The notes under the pieces are model-generated. The model saw only the letters and a list, made by a program, of their open reading frames with translations, made no database searches and was not told the origin of the DNA. From contig DAMCZI010000052.1 in assembly GCA_032095175.1 (NCBI GenBank), positions 1 to 31,702 of the forward strand: 31,702 nt of DNA. Reading direction: 5' to 3'. A program made the translations under genes and the position numbers. Origin of the DNA: DAMCZI01 sp032095175 (GTDB lineage Bacteria > Bacillota > Clostridia > Clostridiales > Caloramatoraceae). Shown one piece after another: positions 23,064-30,680 of the stretch. Within the stretch, counting starts at the first letter, position 1, and each line of letters starts with the position of its first letter.

Positions 23064-23172
23064 TATTTCACATAAATGATTTTACATTTTTAATAATCAT
23101 TTATGCGAAATATTTTCTTAAATTCATATAACGCAATAAATACCTTAATGTGAAATTTTTATTGCGTTATAT
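23064..23172 (+). repeat. Dual-hairpin dispersed repeat, copy 1 (rseP-ispG gap)
   Basis: Hairpin A (23064-23112) pairs TATTTCACATAAATGAT with ATCATTTATGCGAAATA. A 13-base linker follows. Hairpin B (23126-23172) pairs ATATAACGCAATAAA with TTTATTGCGTTATAT. The copy at 31579-31690 is nearly identical throughout, including loops. It fills the whole gap between rseP and ispG and ends 3 bases before the ispG Shine-Dalgarno region. Confidence 0.9.
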
Positions 23173-23181
23173 AAAAGTATA

Positions 23182-24207
23182 CTAAAACAAATTTAACTTC
23201 ATTATATCCTTAAAGGTTACGAGTATTGCAAAACCTATAAGTATTGTAAATCCAATAAGGTTTATAACGCCTAATTTATTTTCATCTATTTTTCTTCTAG
23301 ATATACCCTCTATTAATAATATTACTACCCAGCCCCCATCAAGTGCAGGAAATGGAAGAAGGTTAAATACCCCGAGGTTAATGCTTAAAAATGCTGCAAA
23401 ATAGAGAAGCATAATCATTCCATGCCTTGCAGCTTCTCCTGAGAGCTTAATTATTGCAACCGGACCACCTACATCCTTAAGGTTAGCCTTTCCTCTGAAC
23501 AAGTTCCCGAGGAACCCATACATTTGCTTTATTGATAAAAATGTTTCACTGAAACTTGATTTTATTGATTCAATTAAATGTCCCTTTTCCAATACAGGAC
23601 CAACACCAATTAAATACTTTTGCTGTTCTTTACTGTATACAGGTTTTATAATTTTATTCTGTGTGCTTCCATTTCTTTCAATGACTAATTTGAATTCCTT
23701 ATCCTGATTTTTTTTCATTAGTTTTATAAATTCATTCCATGTATCTACCTTTTCATTATTAAAATACATTATCTTATCATTTGACATAAGCTTTTGGGCT
23801 GCAGCAGGAGAACCCTCAACTATACTACCTATAATTGGTTTTACCGCAACTCCGTTATTTAAAAAAACTATGCTGAATAAAACAATTGCAATAACAAAAT
23901 TCATAAATGCCCCTGCAATTATTATTGGTATCCTTACCCATGGATTTTTATTGCAGAATGCTCTTGGATCGGAAGATTCATCCTCTTCCCCAAGCATTTT
24001 TACATAACCTCCAATTGGAAGTATTCTAAGTGAATATGTTGTCTCTTTTCCTTTAAAACCGAATAATTTGGGGCCCATTCCAAGGGAGAATTCAAGAACC
24101 TTTACCCCTGATAATTTAGCAATTGTAAAATGTCCAAGTTCATGGCCTGCAATAAGTAAACCAAAAACAAATAAGACAGCTAAAAAAGTCTGTAGTGCTC
24201 CAGTCAT
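23182..24207 (-). CDS. rseP: RIP metalloprotease RseP (site-2 protease)
   Basis: This intramembrane zinc protease cleaves membrane substrates such as anti-sigma factors and leftover signal peptides. The zinc motif HELGH is at residues 22-26 in the first transmembrane helix. A PDZ domain covers about 115-200 (GSIVEGSPAAAQKLMSNDKI). The second active-site motif is LLPFPALDGGW near 285, whose aspartate completes the site. Hydrophobic helices surround both. Length 341 is right for the single-PDZ Firmicute type (RasP/YluC). Start ATG 24207 follows GAGGGATA. It lies 19 bases after dxr, as in most Firmicutes. Confidence 0.95.
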   Translation of the reverse strand: MTGALQTFLAVLFVFGLLIAGHELGHFTIAKLSGVKVLEFSLGMGPKLFGFKGKETTYSLRILPIGGYVKMLGEEDESSDPRAFCNKNPWVRIPIIIAGAFMNFVIAIVLFSIVFLNNGVAVKPIIGSIVEGSPAAAQKLMSNDKIMYFNNEKVDTWNEFIKLMKKNQDKEFKLVIERNGSTQNKIIKPVYSKEQQKYLIGVGPVLEKGHLIESIKSSFSETFLSIKQMYGFLGNLFRGKANLKDVGGPVAIIKLSGEAARHGMIMLLYFAAFLSINLGVFNLLPFPALDGGWVVILLIEGISRRKIDENKLGVINLIGFTILIGFAILVTFKDIMKLNLF

Positions 24208-24226
24208 ATTAAATATCCCTCACTTT

Positions 24227-25375
24227 CTATTTAATCAAGGAATAAACATATTTTCTTGTATCATTATCAATATCAATTACACCATCGATATCAATATTTT
24301 TCTCAACTTTATGATTATTCATAGCCTTCTCAATTATTTCTGCTATATCTAAAAACTTTATTTTTCTATCTAAAAATAGCCCAACTGCTTCTTCATTTGC
24401 TGCATTTAGAACAGCAGGCATACTGCCGCCAATTTTTCCTGCTTCTATTCCCAGTTTTAAACATTTAAATGTTTCAATATCAGGTTTTTCAAAGGTTAAA
24501 TCACCGCAAGCTATTAAATCAAGATATCCAGAGGTTGATATTTTCCTTTCAGGATAATCTAATGCATATTGTATTGGGTGTCTCATATCAGTATTTCCCA
24601 TTTGAGCAATTATAGAACCATCAATAAACTCAACCATGGAATGTATAGTACTCTGAGGGTGAACAACAACATCTATATTGTTATAAGCTATATCAAAAAG
24701 CCAATGAGCCTCAATAACCTCTAGCCCTTTATTCATAAGCGTTGCAGAGTCTATAGAAATCTTTTTTCCCATTTTCCATCTTGGATGATTTAATGCTTCA
24801 TCTACTGTTACAGAACTAAGATCCTCCTTTTTTCTACCCCTGAATGGTCCACCAGAAGCTGTAACTATTAACCTATTTACTTCCTTTTTATCTCCTGATT
24901 TTAATGATTGATAAATTGCACTGTGCTCACTATCTACTGGTATAATCTCAGCTTTTGATTTTTCAAGTTCTCTTTTTATAATTTCCCCACCAACAACCAG
25001 AGTTTCTTTATTCGCAAGTGCTATCCTTTTTCCTGCCCTTATAGCTGCAATTGTCGGCTTTAACCCTATCATACCAACAACCGATGTCAGAACTGTATCA
25101 ACATCCTCAATAGTGCTTATATATTCCAAACCATCAAATCCATTAATAACTTTTATTCCAAGAGGATGAAGCTTTTCCTTAAGAAAAGAATAGCCTTCCT
25201 TATCTACAATAACAACATAGGATGGTTTAAACTCCAAAGCCTGCTCATATAAAAGTTTGGCATTTGAGTGAGCCGAAATAGCACATACTTTATAATCGGA
25301 AGGTCTCTTTCTAACAACATCAAGTGCCTGCGTTCCTATTGAACCTGTGGAACCAAGTATAGATATCTTTTTCAT
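24227..25375 (-). CDS. dxr: 1-deoxy-D-xylulose-5-phosphate reductoisomerase
   Basis: Dxr (IspC) rearranges and reduces DXP to methylerythritol phosphate with NADPH, the committed MEP-pathway step. The nucleotide-binding loop GSTGSIG is at 8-14. Metal-binding residues D148 and E150 lie in PVDSEHSAIYQ and E219 in MNKGLEVIEAHWLFD. The 382 residues match the family. The frame is open 90 bases further upstream, but ATG 25375 gives the conserved MKKISILGSTGSIG start and has AGAGGT before it. Its ATGA overlaps the stop of the AI-2E family gene, pointing to translational coupling. IspG for the same pathway is encoded two genes downstream. Confidence 0.97.
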   Translation of the reverse strand: MKKISILGSTGSIGTQALDVVRKRPSDYKVCAISAHSNAKLLYEQALEFKPSYVVIVDKEGYSFLKEKLHPLGIKVINGFDGLEYISTIEDVDTVLTSVVGMIGLKPTIAAIRAGKRIALANKETLVVGGEIIKRELEKSKAEIIPVDSEHSAIYQSLKSGDKKEVNRLIVTASGGPFRGRKKEDLSSVTVDEALNHPRWKMGKKISIDSATLMNKGLEVIEAHWLFDIAYNNIDVVVHPQSTIHSMVEFIDGSIIAQMGNTDMRHPIQYALDYPERKISTSGYLDLIACGDLTFEKPDIETFKCLKLGIEAGKIGGSMPAVLNAANEEAVGLFLDRKIKFLDIAEIIEKAMNNHKVEKNIDIDGVIDIDNDTRKYVYSLIK

Positions 25376-26364
25376 AGTAGTATACCTCTTTCTTTTCCAG
25401 TGTAATAATAATTGAAGATTTCCATTATCAAAATTATAATAAAGGGTCCTAATATTACTCCCCAAAGCCCATATAATTTCAATCCAAGGTATAGGGATAG
25501 TATTGTATATACCGGATGTATATGAAGATTGTTACCTACAAATTTTATCTCCATTATCTTTCTATTGATTTCAAGCAATATGTATAGACAGATTAATCCA
25601 ATCAATTTAAAAAGATTTCCCGCAGCAAGCTCAAATAGCATCATCGGTATAAAAACCATAGTTGTTCCTATGATCGGTAACACATCAAGTATACCACAAA
25701 TTATGCCTATAGTTAAAGAATCAGATATACCGAGAATATACAATCCTAGAATAGTTTGGACTGTTGTTGCAAGGACTAATTTAAACTGTATATTGACAAT
25801 ACTCATGCTTCTATTTACTACAATATTTCCAAGTTCATATAAATCCTTAGGCAAAAATTTCTTTATCTTTTGTGCAATTTTGTACTTATCAATACTTATA
25901 AAAATTGCAGTAATGATAACCATTATAAAATACACTACTCCATTTACAGTAGTAATGGCTGTATTAATTATTTTTTCCCTATATGCAGATATTATATTTT
26001 GTAAAGTTTTAATGAATTGCTGATAATTAAACTTTTGTATATTTAAAAAACCCAATTTATCTGATATCGCTGATATAATATCAGGGAATTTCTTCAAAAA
26101 ATACAACAACTGATAATAAACATAATTCCCTACATAATATAGTATTATAATTGTAATTGAAGAAATGAGCACAAATGAAATAATAACTGACAACTTTCTT
26201 GATATTTTTAGTCTGCAAAATAGCTTAACAAAGGGGTCAATTACTGCTGCTAAAATCAAAGCTGCTACAAAGGGCCATAAAAAAACAAGGCTAAGCTTAA
26301 GCATAATCATTATAAGTAGTATCAACAATATACACTTAAGCATAGCCTGATTTTTTTTAATCAT
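25372..26364 (-). CDS. AI-2E family membrane protein (YtvI-like)
   Basis: The 330-residue protein is mostly hydrophobic with about seven to eight transmembrane segments and has the pattern of the AI-2E/UPF0118 family: an N-terminal FLWPFVAALILAAVIDPFVK pair of helices, a soluble middle part (about 90-150), and the conserved C-terminal DVLPIIGT, HPVYTILSLYLGLKLYG and WGVILGPFIII. Family members have been linked to autoinducer-2 export, Na+/H+ exchange or, for YtvI, sporulation; substrate cannot be assigned here. Start ATG 26364 follows a weak AGGATG at the cdsA end, and the stop overlaps dxr by four bases. I do not recall this gene as a usual member of the cdsA-dxr pair. Confidence 0.85.
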   Translation of the reverse strand: MIKKNQAMLKCILLILLIMIMLKLSLVFLWPFVAALILAAVIDPFVKLFCRLKISRKLSVIISFVLISSITIIILYYVGNYVYYQLLYFLKKFPDIISAISDKLGFLNIQKFNYQQFIKTLQNIISAYREKIINTAITTVNGVVYFIMVIITAIFISIDKYKIAQKIKKFLPKDLYELGNIVVNRSMSIVNIQFKLVLATTVQTILGLYILGISDSLTIGIICGILDVLPIIGTTMVFIPMMLFELAAGNLFKLIGLICLYILLEINRKIMEIKFVGNNLHIHPVYTILSLYLGLKLYGLWGVILGPFIIILIMEIFNYYYTGKERGILL

Positions 26365-26368
26365 TTTA

Positions 26369-27166
26369 TCATCCTAAAAAAAGTACTATATAATAGTATA
26401 CTATAGGTATTACAAAAAGTATGCTATCAAATCTATCAAGTATTCCTCCATGTCCTGGCATTATCTTTCCAAAATCCTTTATTCCAACATTTCTTTTTAG
26501 TAAAGATGCTGTAAGATCTCCAAGCTGAGCGGCAATACTTCCTAATGCGCCCAGCAGTATTAACTGGTACCAGCTAATAGATACATTCTTTACAAAATAA
26601 CCCCATATAATCACACCAACTATACTTCCTAAAACCCCTCCAAGAGAACCTGCAATTGTTTTTTTCGGACTTACTTCAGGGCATAATTTTCTTTTTCCCA
26701 AAAATCGTCCAAAATAATATGCTGATGTATCACAGAACCAGGCAATTATAAATACAAGCCAAATCAACCAGTTTCCATTTTCGTGTCCTCTTATTAAAAC
26801 CAGCATAGTAAAAAAATCAACCACATATATGTATCCCATTATAGTAATTGCTGATGAAAATATATTATATTTTCTGCTAAAAATAGGAACTGCCATGCTC
26901 ATTAACACTATTAAAAAGGTAACTGGCATTATCAGATCTCTTTTATCACCAAATATAACATATATATTCAACAAATATCCAAGAAACAAAATAAAATCAA
27001 TTGCTTTTGAAGTATTGTTTTTAAAAGCAGAAATATATTCATGCAGAGCTATGGCCATTATAATAGTCAACCCTATTTTAAAAACTAATCCCCCAGTAAT
27101 AACCAGAACCAACACAATAGGAATCATAATTGCAGCACTTATAACTCTTTTTAACTTATCACTCAT
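26369..27166 (-). CDS. cdsA: Phosphatidate cytidylyltransferase (CDP-diglyceride synthase)
   Basis: CdsA makes CDP-diacylglycerol from phosphatidate and CTP, feeding all phospholipids, including the PgsA product (gene at 1467-1991). It is an integral membrane protein of 265 residues with about seven to eight hydrophobic helices. The C-terminal family signature is present: S-x3-KR-x4-KDFG, then MPGHGGILDRFDS (about 222-250), including the HGG and DRxD residues. ATG 27166 follows AAGGGGAG. It sits 16 bases after uppS and four bases before the AI-2E family gene, in a tightly spaced envelope operon. Confidence 0.95.
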   Translation of the reverse strand: MSDKLKRVISAAIMIPIVLVLVITGGLVFKIGLTIIMAIALHEYISAFKNNTSKAIDFILFLGYLLNIYVIFGDKRDLIMPVTFLIVLMSMAVPIFSRKYNIFSSAITIMGYIYVVDFFTMLVLIRGHENGNWLIWLVFIIAWFCDTSAYYFGRFLGKRKLCPEVSPKKTIAGSLGGVLGSIVGVIIWGYFVKNVSISWYQLILLGALGSIAAQLGDLTASLLKRNVGIKDFGKIMPGHGGILDRFDSILFVIPIVYYYIVLFLG

Positions 27167-27182
27167 AAATATCTCCCCTTAA

Positions 27183-27947
27183 TCAGTTAATTCCCCCAAA
27201 CCTTCTATCTCTTTCTTGATATTCTAATATTGCTTTATATAAATGATATGGTTTAAAATCAGGCCAATAAATATCTGCAAACCACATCTCAGAATATGCA
27301 ATCTGCCAAAGTAGAAAATTACTTATCCTGTATTCTCCACTTGGTCTTATTAATAGGTCAGGGTCAGGCGTTCCAGAGGTATCAAGATAACTGGAAATCA
27401 GCATATCATCTATATTTTCGATTTTAAACTTTTCAGCTTTAAAATCAGAAAACATTTTATTTATTGCTCTAACTATTTCATCCCTTCCCCCATAATTAAG
27501 GGCAAGATTTAGTCTTAATCCAGAATTATCTTTAGTTATATCATATGCTCTATCTAGTTCTTTCTGACATATTTCTGGGAGTTGGCTTATATCGCCTATT
27601 GTTTGGACAACAACATTGTTGGAATTTAATTCATCTATCTCCTTACGTAGGAACTCAACCAATAAAGACATGAGAGCACTTACTTCATCTTTTGGTCTCT
27701 TCCAATTTTCTGTTGAAAATGCATAAAGAGTTAGATACTTTATACCAATTTTAGATGATGCTTTTACAATATTTCTTATTGTTTCGACTCCAGCACGGTG
27801 CCCAATAGTTCTTGGAAGGCCTCTTTTCTTTGCCCATCTTCCATTTCCATCCATAATAATGGCTATATGCTTAGGTATATTATTACTATCTATTTCTCTT
27901 AGAATTTCCTCTTCTTTAATACTTACTTTTTTCTTAAAGAACATCAT
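27183..27947 (-). CDS. uppS: Undecaprenyl diphosphate synthase
   Basis: UppS condenses isopentenyl diphosphate onto farnesyl diphosphate to make the C55 carrier for peptidoglycan and wall polymers. The cis-prenyltransferase motifs are present: IIMDGNGRWAKKRG (catalytic D33), IGHRAG, TLYAFSTENWKRP, LNYGGRDEIV and DLLIRPSGEYRISNFLLWQ (about 205-223). Length 254 is normal, with a short charged N-terminal extension. Two adjacent ATG codons (27947 and 27944) both fit the AAAGGAG site. A terminator hairpin and an anti-Shine-Dalgarno-like segment lie just upstream, suggesting control of this gene and those that follow. Confidence 0.97.
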   Translation of the reverse strand: MMFFKKKVSIKEEEILREIDSNNIPKHIAIIMDGNGRWAKKRGLPRTIGHRAGVETIRNIVKASSKIGIKYLTLYAFSTENWKRPKDEVSALMSLLVEFLRKEIDELNSNNVVVQTIGDISQLPEICQKELDRAYDITKDNSGLRLNLALNYGGRDEIVRAINKMFSDFKAEKFKIENIDDMLISSYLDTSGTPDPDLLIRPSGEYRISNFLLWQIAYSEMWFADIYWPDFKPYHLYKAILEYQERDRRFGGIN

Positions 27948-27950
27948 ATT

Positions 27951-28020
27951 TACTCCTTTATATTAAAAATCCCCTCTATTGAGGGGTATATTAGTAAAAG
28001 CTGTCCCAAATAAAGGAATA
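27951..28020 (-). promoter_or_regulatory. uppS leader: terminator hairpin enclosed by a possible SD-sequestering stem
   Basis: On the minus strand TATTCCTTTAT (28010-28020) can pair with ATAAAGGAGTA (27951-27961), which contains the uppS Shine-Dalgarno sequence: 11 pairs including one G-U. Between them lies the terminator hairpin at 27971-27986. Pairing is read from sequence; a regulatory role is inferred. Confidence 0.45.
27965..27986 (-). terminator. Terminator or attenuator before uppS
   Basis: CCCCTC-AATA-GAGGGG followed on the minus strand by ATTTTTAATA. It lies only about 20 bases before the uppS start, leaving no room for a promoter downstream, so uppS must be expressed by readthrough or antitermination. 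Confidence 0.7.
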
Positions 28021-28097
28021 TCAAGCATTATCAATGAATAATGTAGATTATCATATTTTATAAAATTATATACAAACACTTTAACATTGATAAAACT

Positions 28098-28283
28098 TTA
28101 AAAGTATGAGGCATAGATAATTATATTTCCATCATTATTTTTGATATTTATAACTCTAAAATCATCACCAAGTTTTGTCTTCTTTACATCCCATACTTCC
28201 ATTACACTATAGGAAATACCGTCCTTATCCAACAGCTGTTTTACATAGTCAAAGGGATATCCAATATAAGAATTTAATTCCAT
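28098..28283 (-). CDS. Small protein of unknown function between frr and uppS
   Basis: I do not recognise this 61-residue protein. It reads as a plausible small globular fold: a helix (GYPFDYVKQLLDKDG), then alternating strands (YSVMEVWDV, FRVINIKNN, GNIIIYASYF). There are no cysteines, signal peptide or membrane segment. ATG 28283 comes one base after the frr stop (TAA-T-ATG). GGAG lies 17 bases upstream within frr, too far to be a good site, so translation is probably coupled to frr. Codon use looks like that of its neighbours. The close packing supports a real gene; it is otherwise hypothetical. Confidence 0.7.
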   Translation of the reverse strand: MELNSYIGYPFDYVKQLLDKDGISYSVMEVWDVKKTKLGDDFRVINIKNNDGNIIIYASYF

Positions 28284-28284
28284 A

Positions 28285-28842
28285 TTAAACAGCCATTATC
28301 TCCTTTTCCTTTTGTTCTACTATCTTATCTATTTCTTTTATACAGTTATCTGTAAGCTTTTGTATTTCATCCTCTGTCTTTTTAACATCGTCCTCAGAAT
28401 GAGTACCATCCTTCTTAAGATTCTTAATCTTATCATTTGAATCTCTTCTTATTGATCTTATAGCAACCTTAGCATCTTCTCCATGTTTTTTTACAACCTT
28501 AACAATATTCTTTCTAGTTTCCTCAGTAAGTTCTGGAACGACAAGTCTTATTACCTGTCCGTCATTAGTAGGATTTATGCCAAGTTCTGATTTTTGTATT
28601 GCCTTTTCTATGTCTTTAATTACTTTTTTATCCCATGGCTGTATAACTATCATTCTTGGTTCTGGAGTTGATACAGTTCCAAGCTGCGCAACCTGAGTTG
28701 GTGTTCCGTAATAATCCACCATAATTTTATCAAGCATTGAAGGATTAGCTCTTCCAGCCTTTAAACCCTGAAGCTCCCTTTTTAATGCATCAATTGACTT
28801 CTTCATCTTTTCCTGAGAAGCATTTACTACTTCCTTAATCAT
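28285..28842 (-). CDS. frr: Ribosome recycling factor
   Basis: RRF, with EF-G, splits ribosomes after termination. The 185-residue protein has the standard layout of a long three-helix bundle around a small beta domain: LKAGRANPSMLDKIMVDYYG (about 28-47), PEPRMIVIQPWDKK, LGINPTNDGQVIRLVVPELT (about 92-111) and the C-terminal helix ending near IDKIVEQKEKEIM. ATG 28842 follows GGGAGGG. It lies 15 bases after pyrH and one base before the small unknown gene. Confidence 0.98.
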   Translation of the reverse strand: MIKEVVNASQEKMKKSIDALKRELQGLKAGRANPSMLDKIMVDYYGTPTQVAQLGTVSTPEPRMIVIQPWDKKVIKDIEKAIQKSELGINPTNDGQVIRLVVPELTEETRKNIVKVVKKHGEDAKVAIRSIRRDSNDKIKNLKKDGTHSEDDVKKTEDEIQKLTDNCIKEIDKIVEQKEKEIMAV

Positions 28843-28857
28843 ACCTTACCCTCCCTT

Positions 28858-29571
28858 TTAATTTTCAACAAGTGTTCCGATATTTTCGCCGCAAACTGCT
28901 CTTTTAATATTTCCTGGAGTATTTAATGCAAAGAGCATTATTGGCATATTATTGTCCTTACATAAAGATGTTGCAGTAGAATCCATAACCTTTAAATCTT
29001 TAGCAAGTACTTCACTAAATGTTAATCTATCGTACTTCTTAGCGTTGCTGTTCAAGCGAGGATCGGAATCATACACTCCATCAACATTCTTTGCAAGTAA
29101 TATTACCTCAGCTTCTATTTCAATACCTCTTAAAGTTGCAGCAGTATCAGTTGAAAAATATGGATTACCTGTTCCTGCTGCAAATATTACAACTCTTCCT
29201 TTTTCAAGATGTCTCATTGCTTTTCTTCTGATATATGGTTCAGCAATTTCTCTCATTTCAATTGCTGATTGAACACGTGTAAGTACATTCATACTTTCCA
29301 GGGAGTCTTGAAGAGCCATTGAATTTATACATGTTGCAAGCATACCCATGTAATCAGCAGTAGTTCTGTCCATTCCAGCACCATTTCTACCTCTCCATAT
29401 GTTTCCTGCACCTATTACTATTCCAACCTCTACTCCCATTTCCACTACTTCTTTAATTTCTGAAGCTATCCTGTTTACCACATCAAAGTCTATTCCATAT
29501 CCTTTAGTTTGATCCGCCATAGACTCGCCGCTTAACTTAAGCATTATTCTTTTATACTTAGGAGTATCCAT
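28858..29571 (-). CDS. pyrH: UMP kinase
   Basis: PyrH phosphorylates UMP to UDP in pyrimidine nucleotide synthesis and is a hexamer of the amino-acid kinase fold, unrelated to eukaryotic UMP kinases. Motifs include KLSGES at 10-15, VIGAGNIWRGR, ADYMGMLAT, FAAGTGNPYFSTDTAA (about 131-146) and KNVDGVYDSDPR. Length 237 is usual. ATG 29571 follows AAGGAGG. A tsf terminator and a candidate promoter lie just upstream, so pyrH-frr and the small gene can be transcribed apart from rpsB-tsf. Confidence 0.98.
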   Translation of the reverse strand: MDTPKYKRIMLKLSGESMADQTKGYGIDFDVVNRIASEIKEVVEMGVEVGIVIGAGNIWRGRNGAGMDRTTADYMGMLATCINSMALQDSLESMNVLTRVQSAIEMREIAEPYIRRKAMRHLEKGRVVIFAAGTGNPYFSTDTAATLRGIEIEAEVILLAKNVDGVYDSDPRLNSNAKKYDRLTFSEVLAKDLKVMDSTATSLCKDNNMPIMLFALNTPGNIKRAVCGENIGTLVEN

Positions 29572-29592
29572 TTATAAAACCTCCTTAAAATT

Positions 29593-29621
29593 ATTCTACA
29601 TTAAAATCAAATTTCCTTCAA
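29593..29621 (-). promoter_or_regulatory. Candidate promoter of pyrH-frr
   Basis: TTGAAG (29616-29621) and TAGAAT (29593-29598) are 17 bases apart on the minus strand, downstream of the tsf terminator and about 20 bases before pyrH. Confidence 0.5.
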
Positions 29622-29668
29622 TTTACACTTCAAATATATTTAATACCAAAATGAACCTTTAATCTCTT

Positions 29669-29697
29669 AAAAAAAAGGAACACAGGAGTGTTCCTTT
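29669..29697 (-). terminator. Terminator of rpsB-tsf
   Basis: AAAGGAACAC-TCCT-GTGTTCCTTT followed on the minus strand by a run of eight T. The first arm overlaps the tsf stop codon. Confidence 0.93.
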
Positions 29698-30613
29698 AAG
29701 CCTTCATTTGCTTTCTTACTTCTTCAGCGAAATCTTCTTCCTTCTTTTCAATTCCTTCGCCCTTTTCAAATCTTACATAGGACGCAATTCTTATTTCGCT
29801 TCCATTTTCCTTTGATTTCTCTTCAATGAATTTCTTTATGTTTATATCCTGATTTCTTATATATAGTTGTTCCATTAAGCAAATTTCTTTATAGTACTTC
29901 TGAATTCTTCCTTCAACCATCTTTTCAACAACTTTTTCAGGTTTTCCTTCATTTAATGCCTGCTGTTTGTATATTTCCTTTTCCTTATCTAAAGCATCCT
30001 GAGCAACTTCTTCTCTAACCATGTATAATGGGTTTGTTGCTGCAACCTGTAATGTTAATTCCTTTGCAACTTCAGCAAGTACATTATTGTTTTCGCTCTC
30101 AACGTTAACTAAAACGCCTATTCTTCCACCACCGTGGATATAGCTTGAAACAATTCCCTTGTCAGCAGTTATTTTTCCAAATCTTCTAAGAGTCATGTTT
30201 TCTCCAAGCTTTGCTATTAGCGCAGAGATCGCATCCTGTACAGTTTTTGATTCATCTGCTATGTATTTTTCTGCCGCAAATTCTTCTACACTTGATGCTG
30301 ATGATACTGCAGCTTGCTTTGCTAAATTATTTGACATAGTTATAAAATCATCATTTTTAGCAACGAAGTCTGTTTCACAGTTGAACTCAACTATAGCACC
30401 AACTTTATGATCCTCAGTAATATATGTGGATATTAATCCTTCTGCAGCTACTCTTCCTGCCTTCTTTGCAGCTGCTGCAAGACCTTTTTCTCTTAATATT
30501 TCTATAGCCTTATCAATATCTCCATCAGTTTTAACCAATGCCTTTTTACAATCCATCATTCCAACACCGGTTCTCTCTCTAAGTTCAGAAACCATTTTTG
30601 CAGTGATTACCAT
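29696..30613 (-). CDS. tsf: Elongation factor Ts
   Basis: EF-Ts is the nucleotide exchange factor that recycles EF-Tu from GDP to GTP form. The N-terminal UBA-like domain has VSELRERTGVGMMDCKKAL (about 8-26), and the core contains GRVAAEGLISTYI and AIVEFNCETDFVAKNDDF (about 73-90), the segment that contacts EF-Tu. The C-terminal part includes LMEQLYIRNQDINIKKFI. The 305 residues are standard for clostridia. ATG 30613 follows GGAGGAATAGAG. It is the second gene of the rpsB-tsf unit and ends at a strong terminator. Confidence 0.98.
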   Translation of the reverse strand: MVITAKMVSELRERTGVGMMDCKKALVKTDGDIDKAIEILREKGLAAAAKKAGRVAAEGLISTYITEDHKVGAIVEFNCETDFVAKNDDFITMSNNLAKQAAVSSASSVEEFAAEKYIADESKTVQDAISALIAKLGENMTLRRFGKITADKGIVSSYIHGGGRIGVLVNVESENNNVLAEVAKELTLQVAATNPLYMVREEVAQDALDKEKEIYKQQALNEGKPEKVVEKMVEGRIQKYYKEICLMEQLYIRNQDINIKKFIEEKSKENGSEIRIASYVRFEKGEGIEKKEEDFAEEVRKQMKA

Positions 30614-30637
30614 CTCTATTCCTCCTATACATTATTA

Positions 30638-30673
30638 AAGGTAAGGGTTAAGCATCCCCTTTACCCTTACCTT
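30638..30673 (-). promoter_or_regulatory. Hairpin between rpsB and tsf
   Basis: AAGGTAAGGG and CCCTTACCTT form a perfect 10-bp stem (30638-30647 with 30664-30673). No T tract follows, so it more likely moderates the rpsB:tsf ratio or marks a processing site than terminates fully. Confidence 0.55.
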
Positions 30674-30680
30674 CTATTCA

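Noticed and set aside
25376..25465. Upstream start for dxr adding 30 residues
   Set aside because: The extension overlaps the AI-2E family gene, lacks a binding site, and the conserved Dxr start is MKKISILGSTGSIG.
27948..28097. T-box or known riboswitch before uppS
   Set aside because: No T-box sequence or recognised aptamer core; only the terminator and the complementary segment could be supported.
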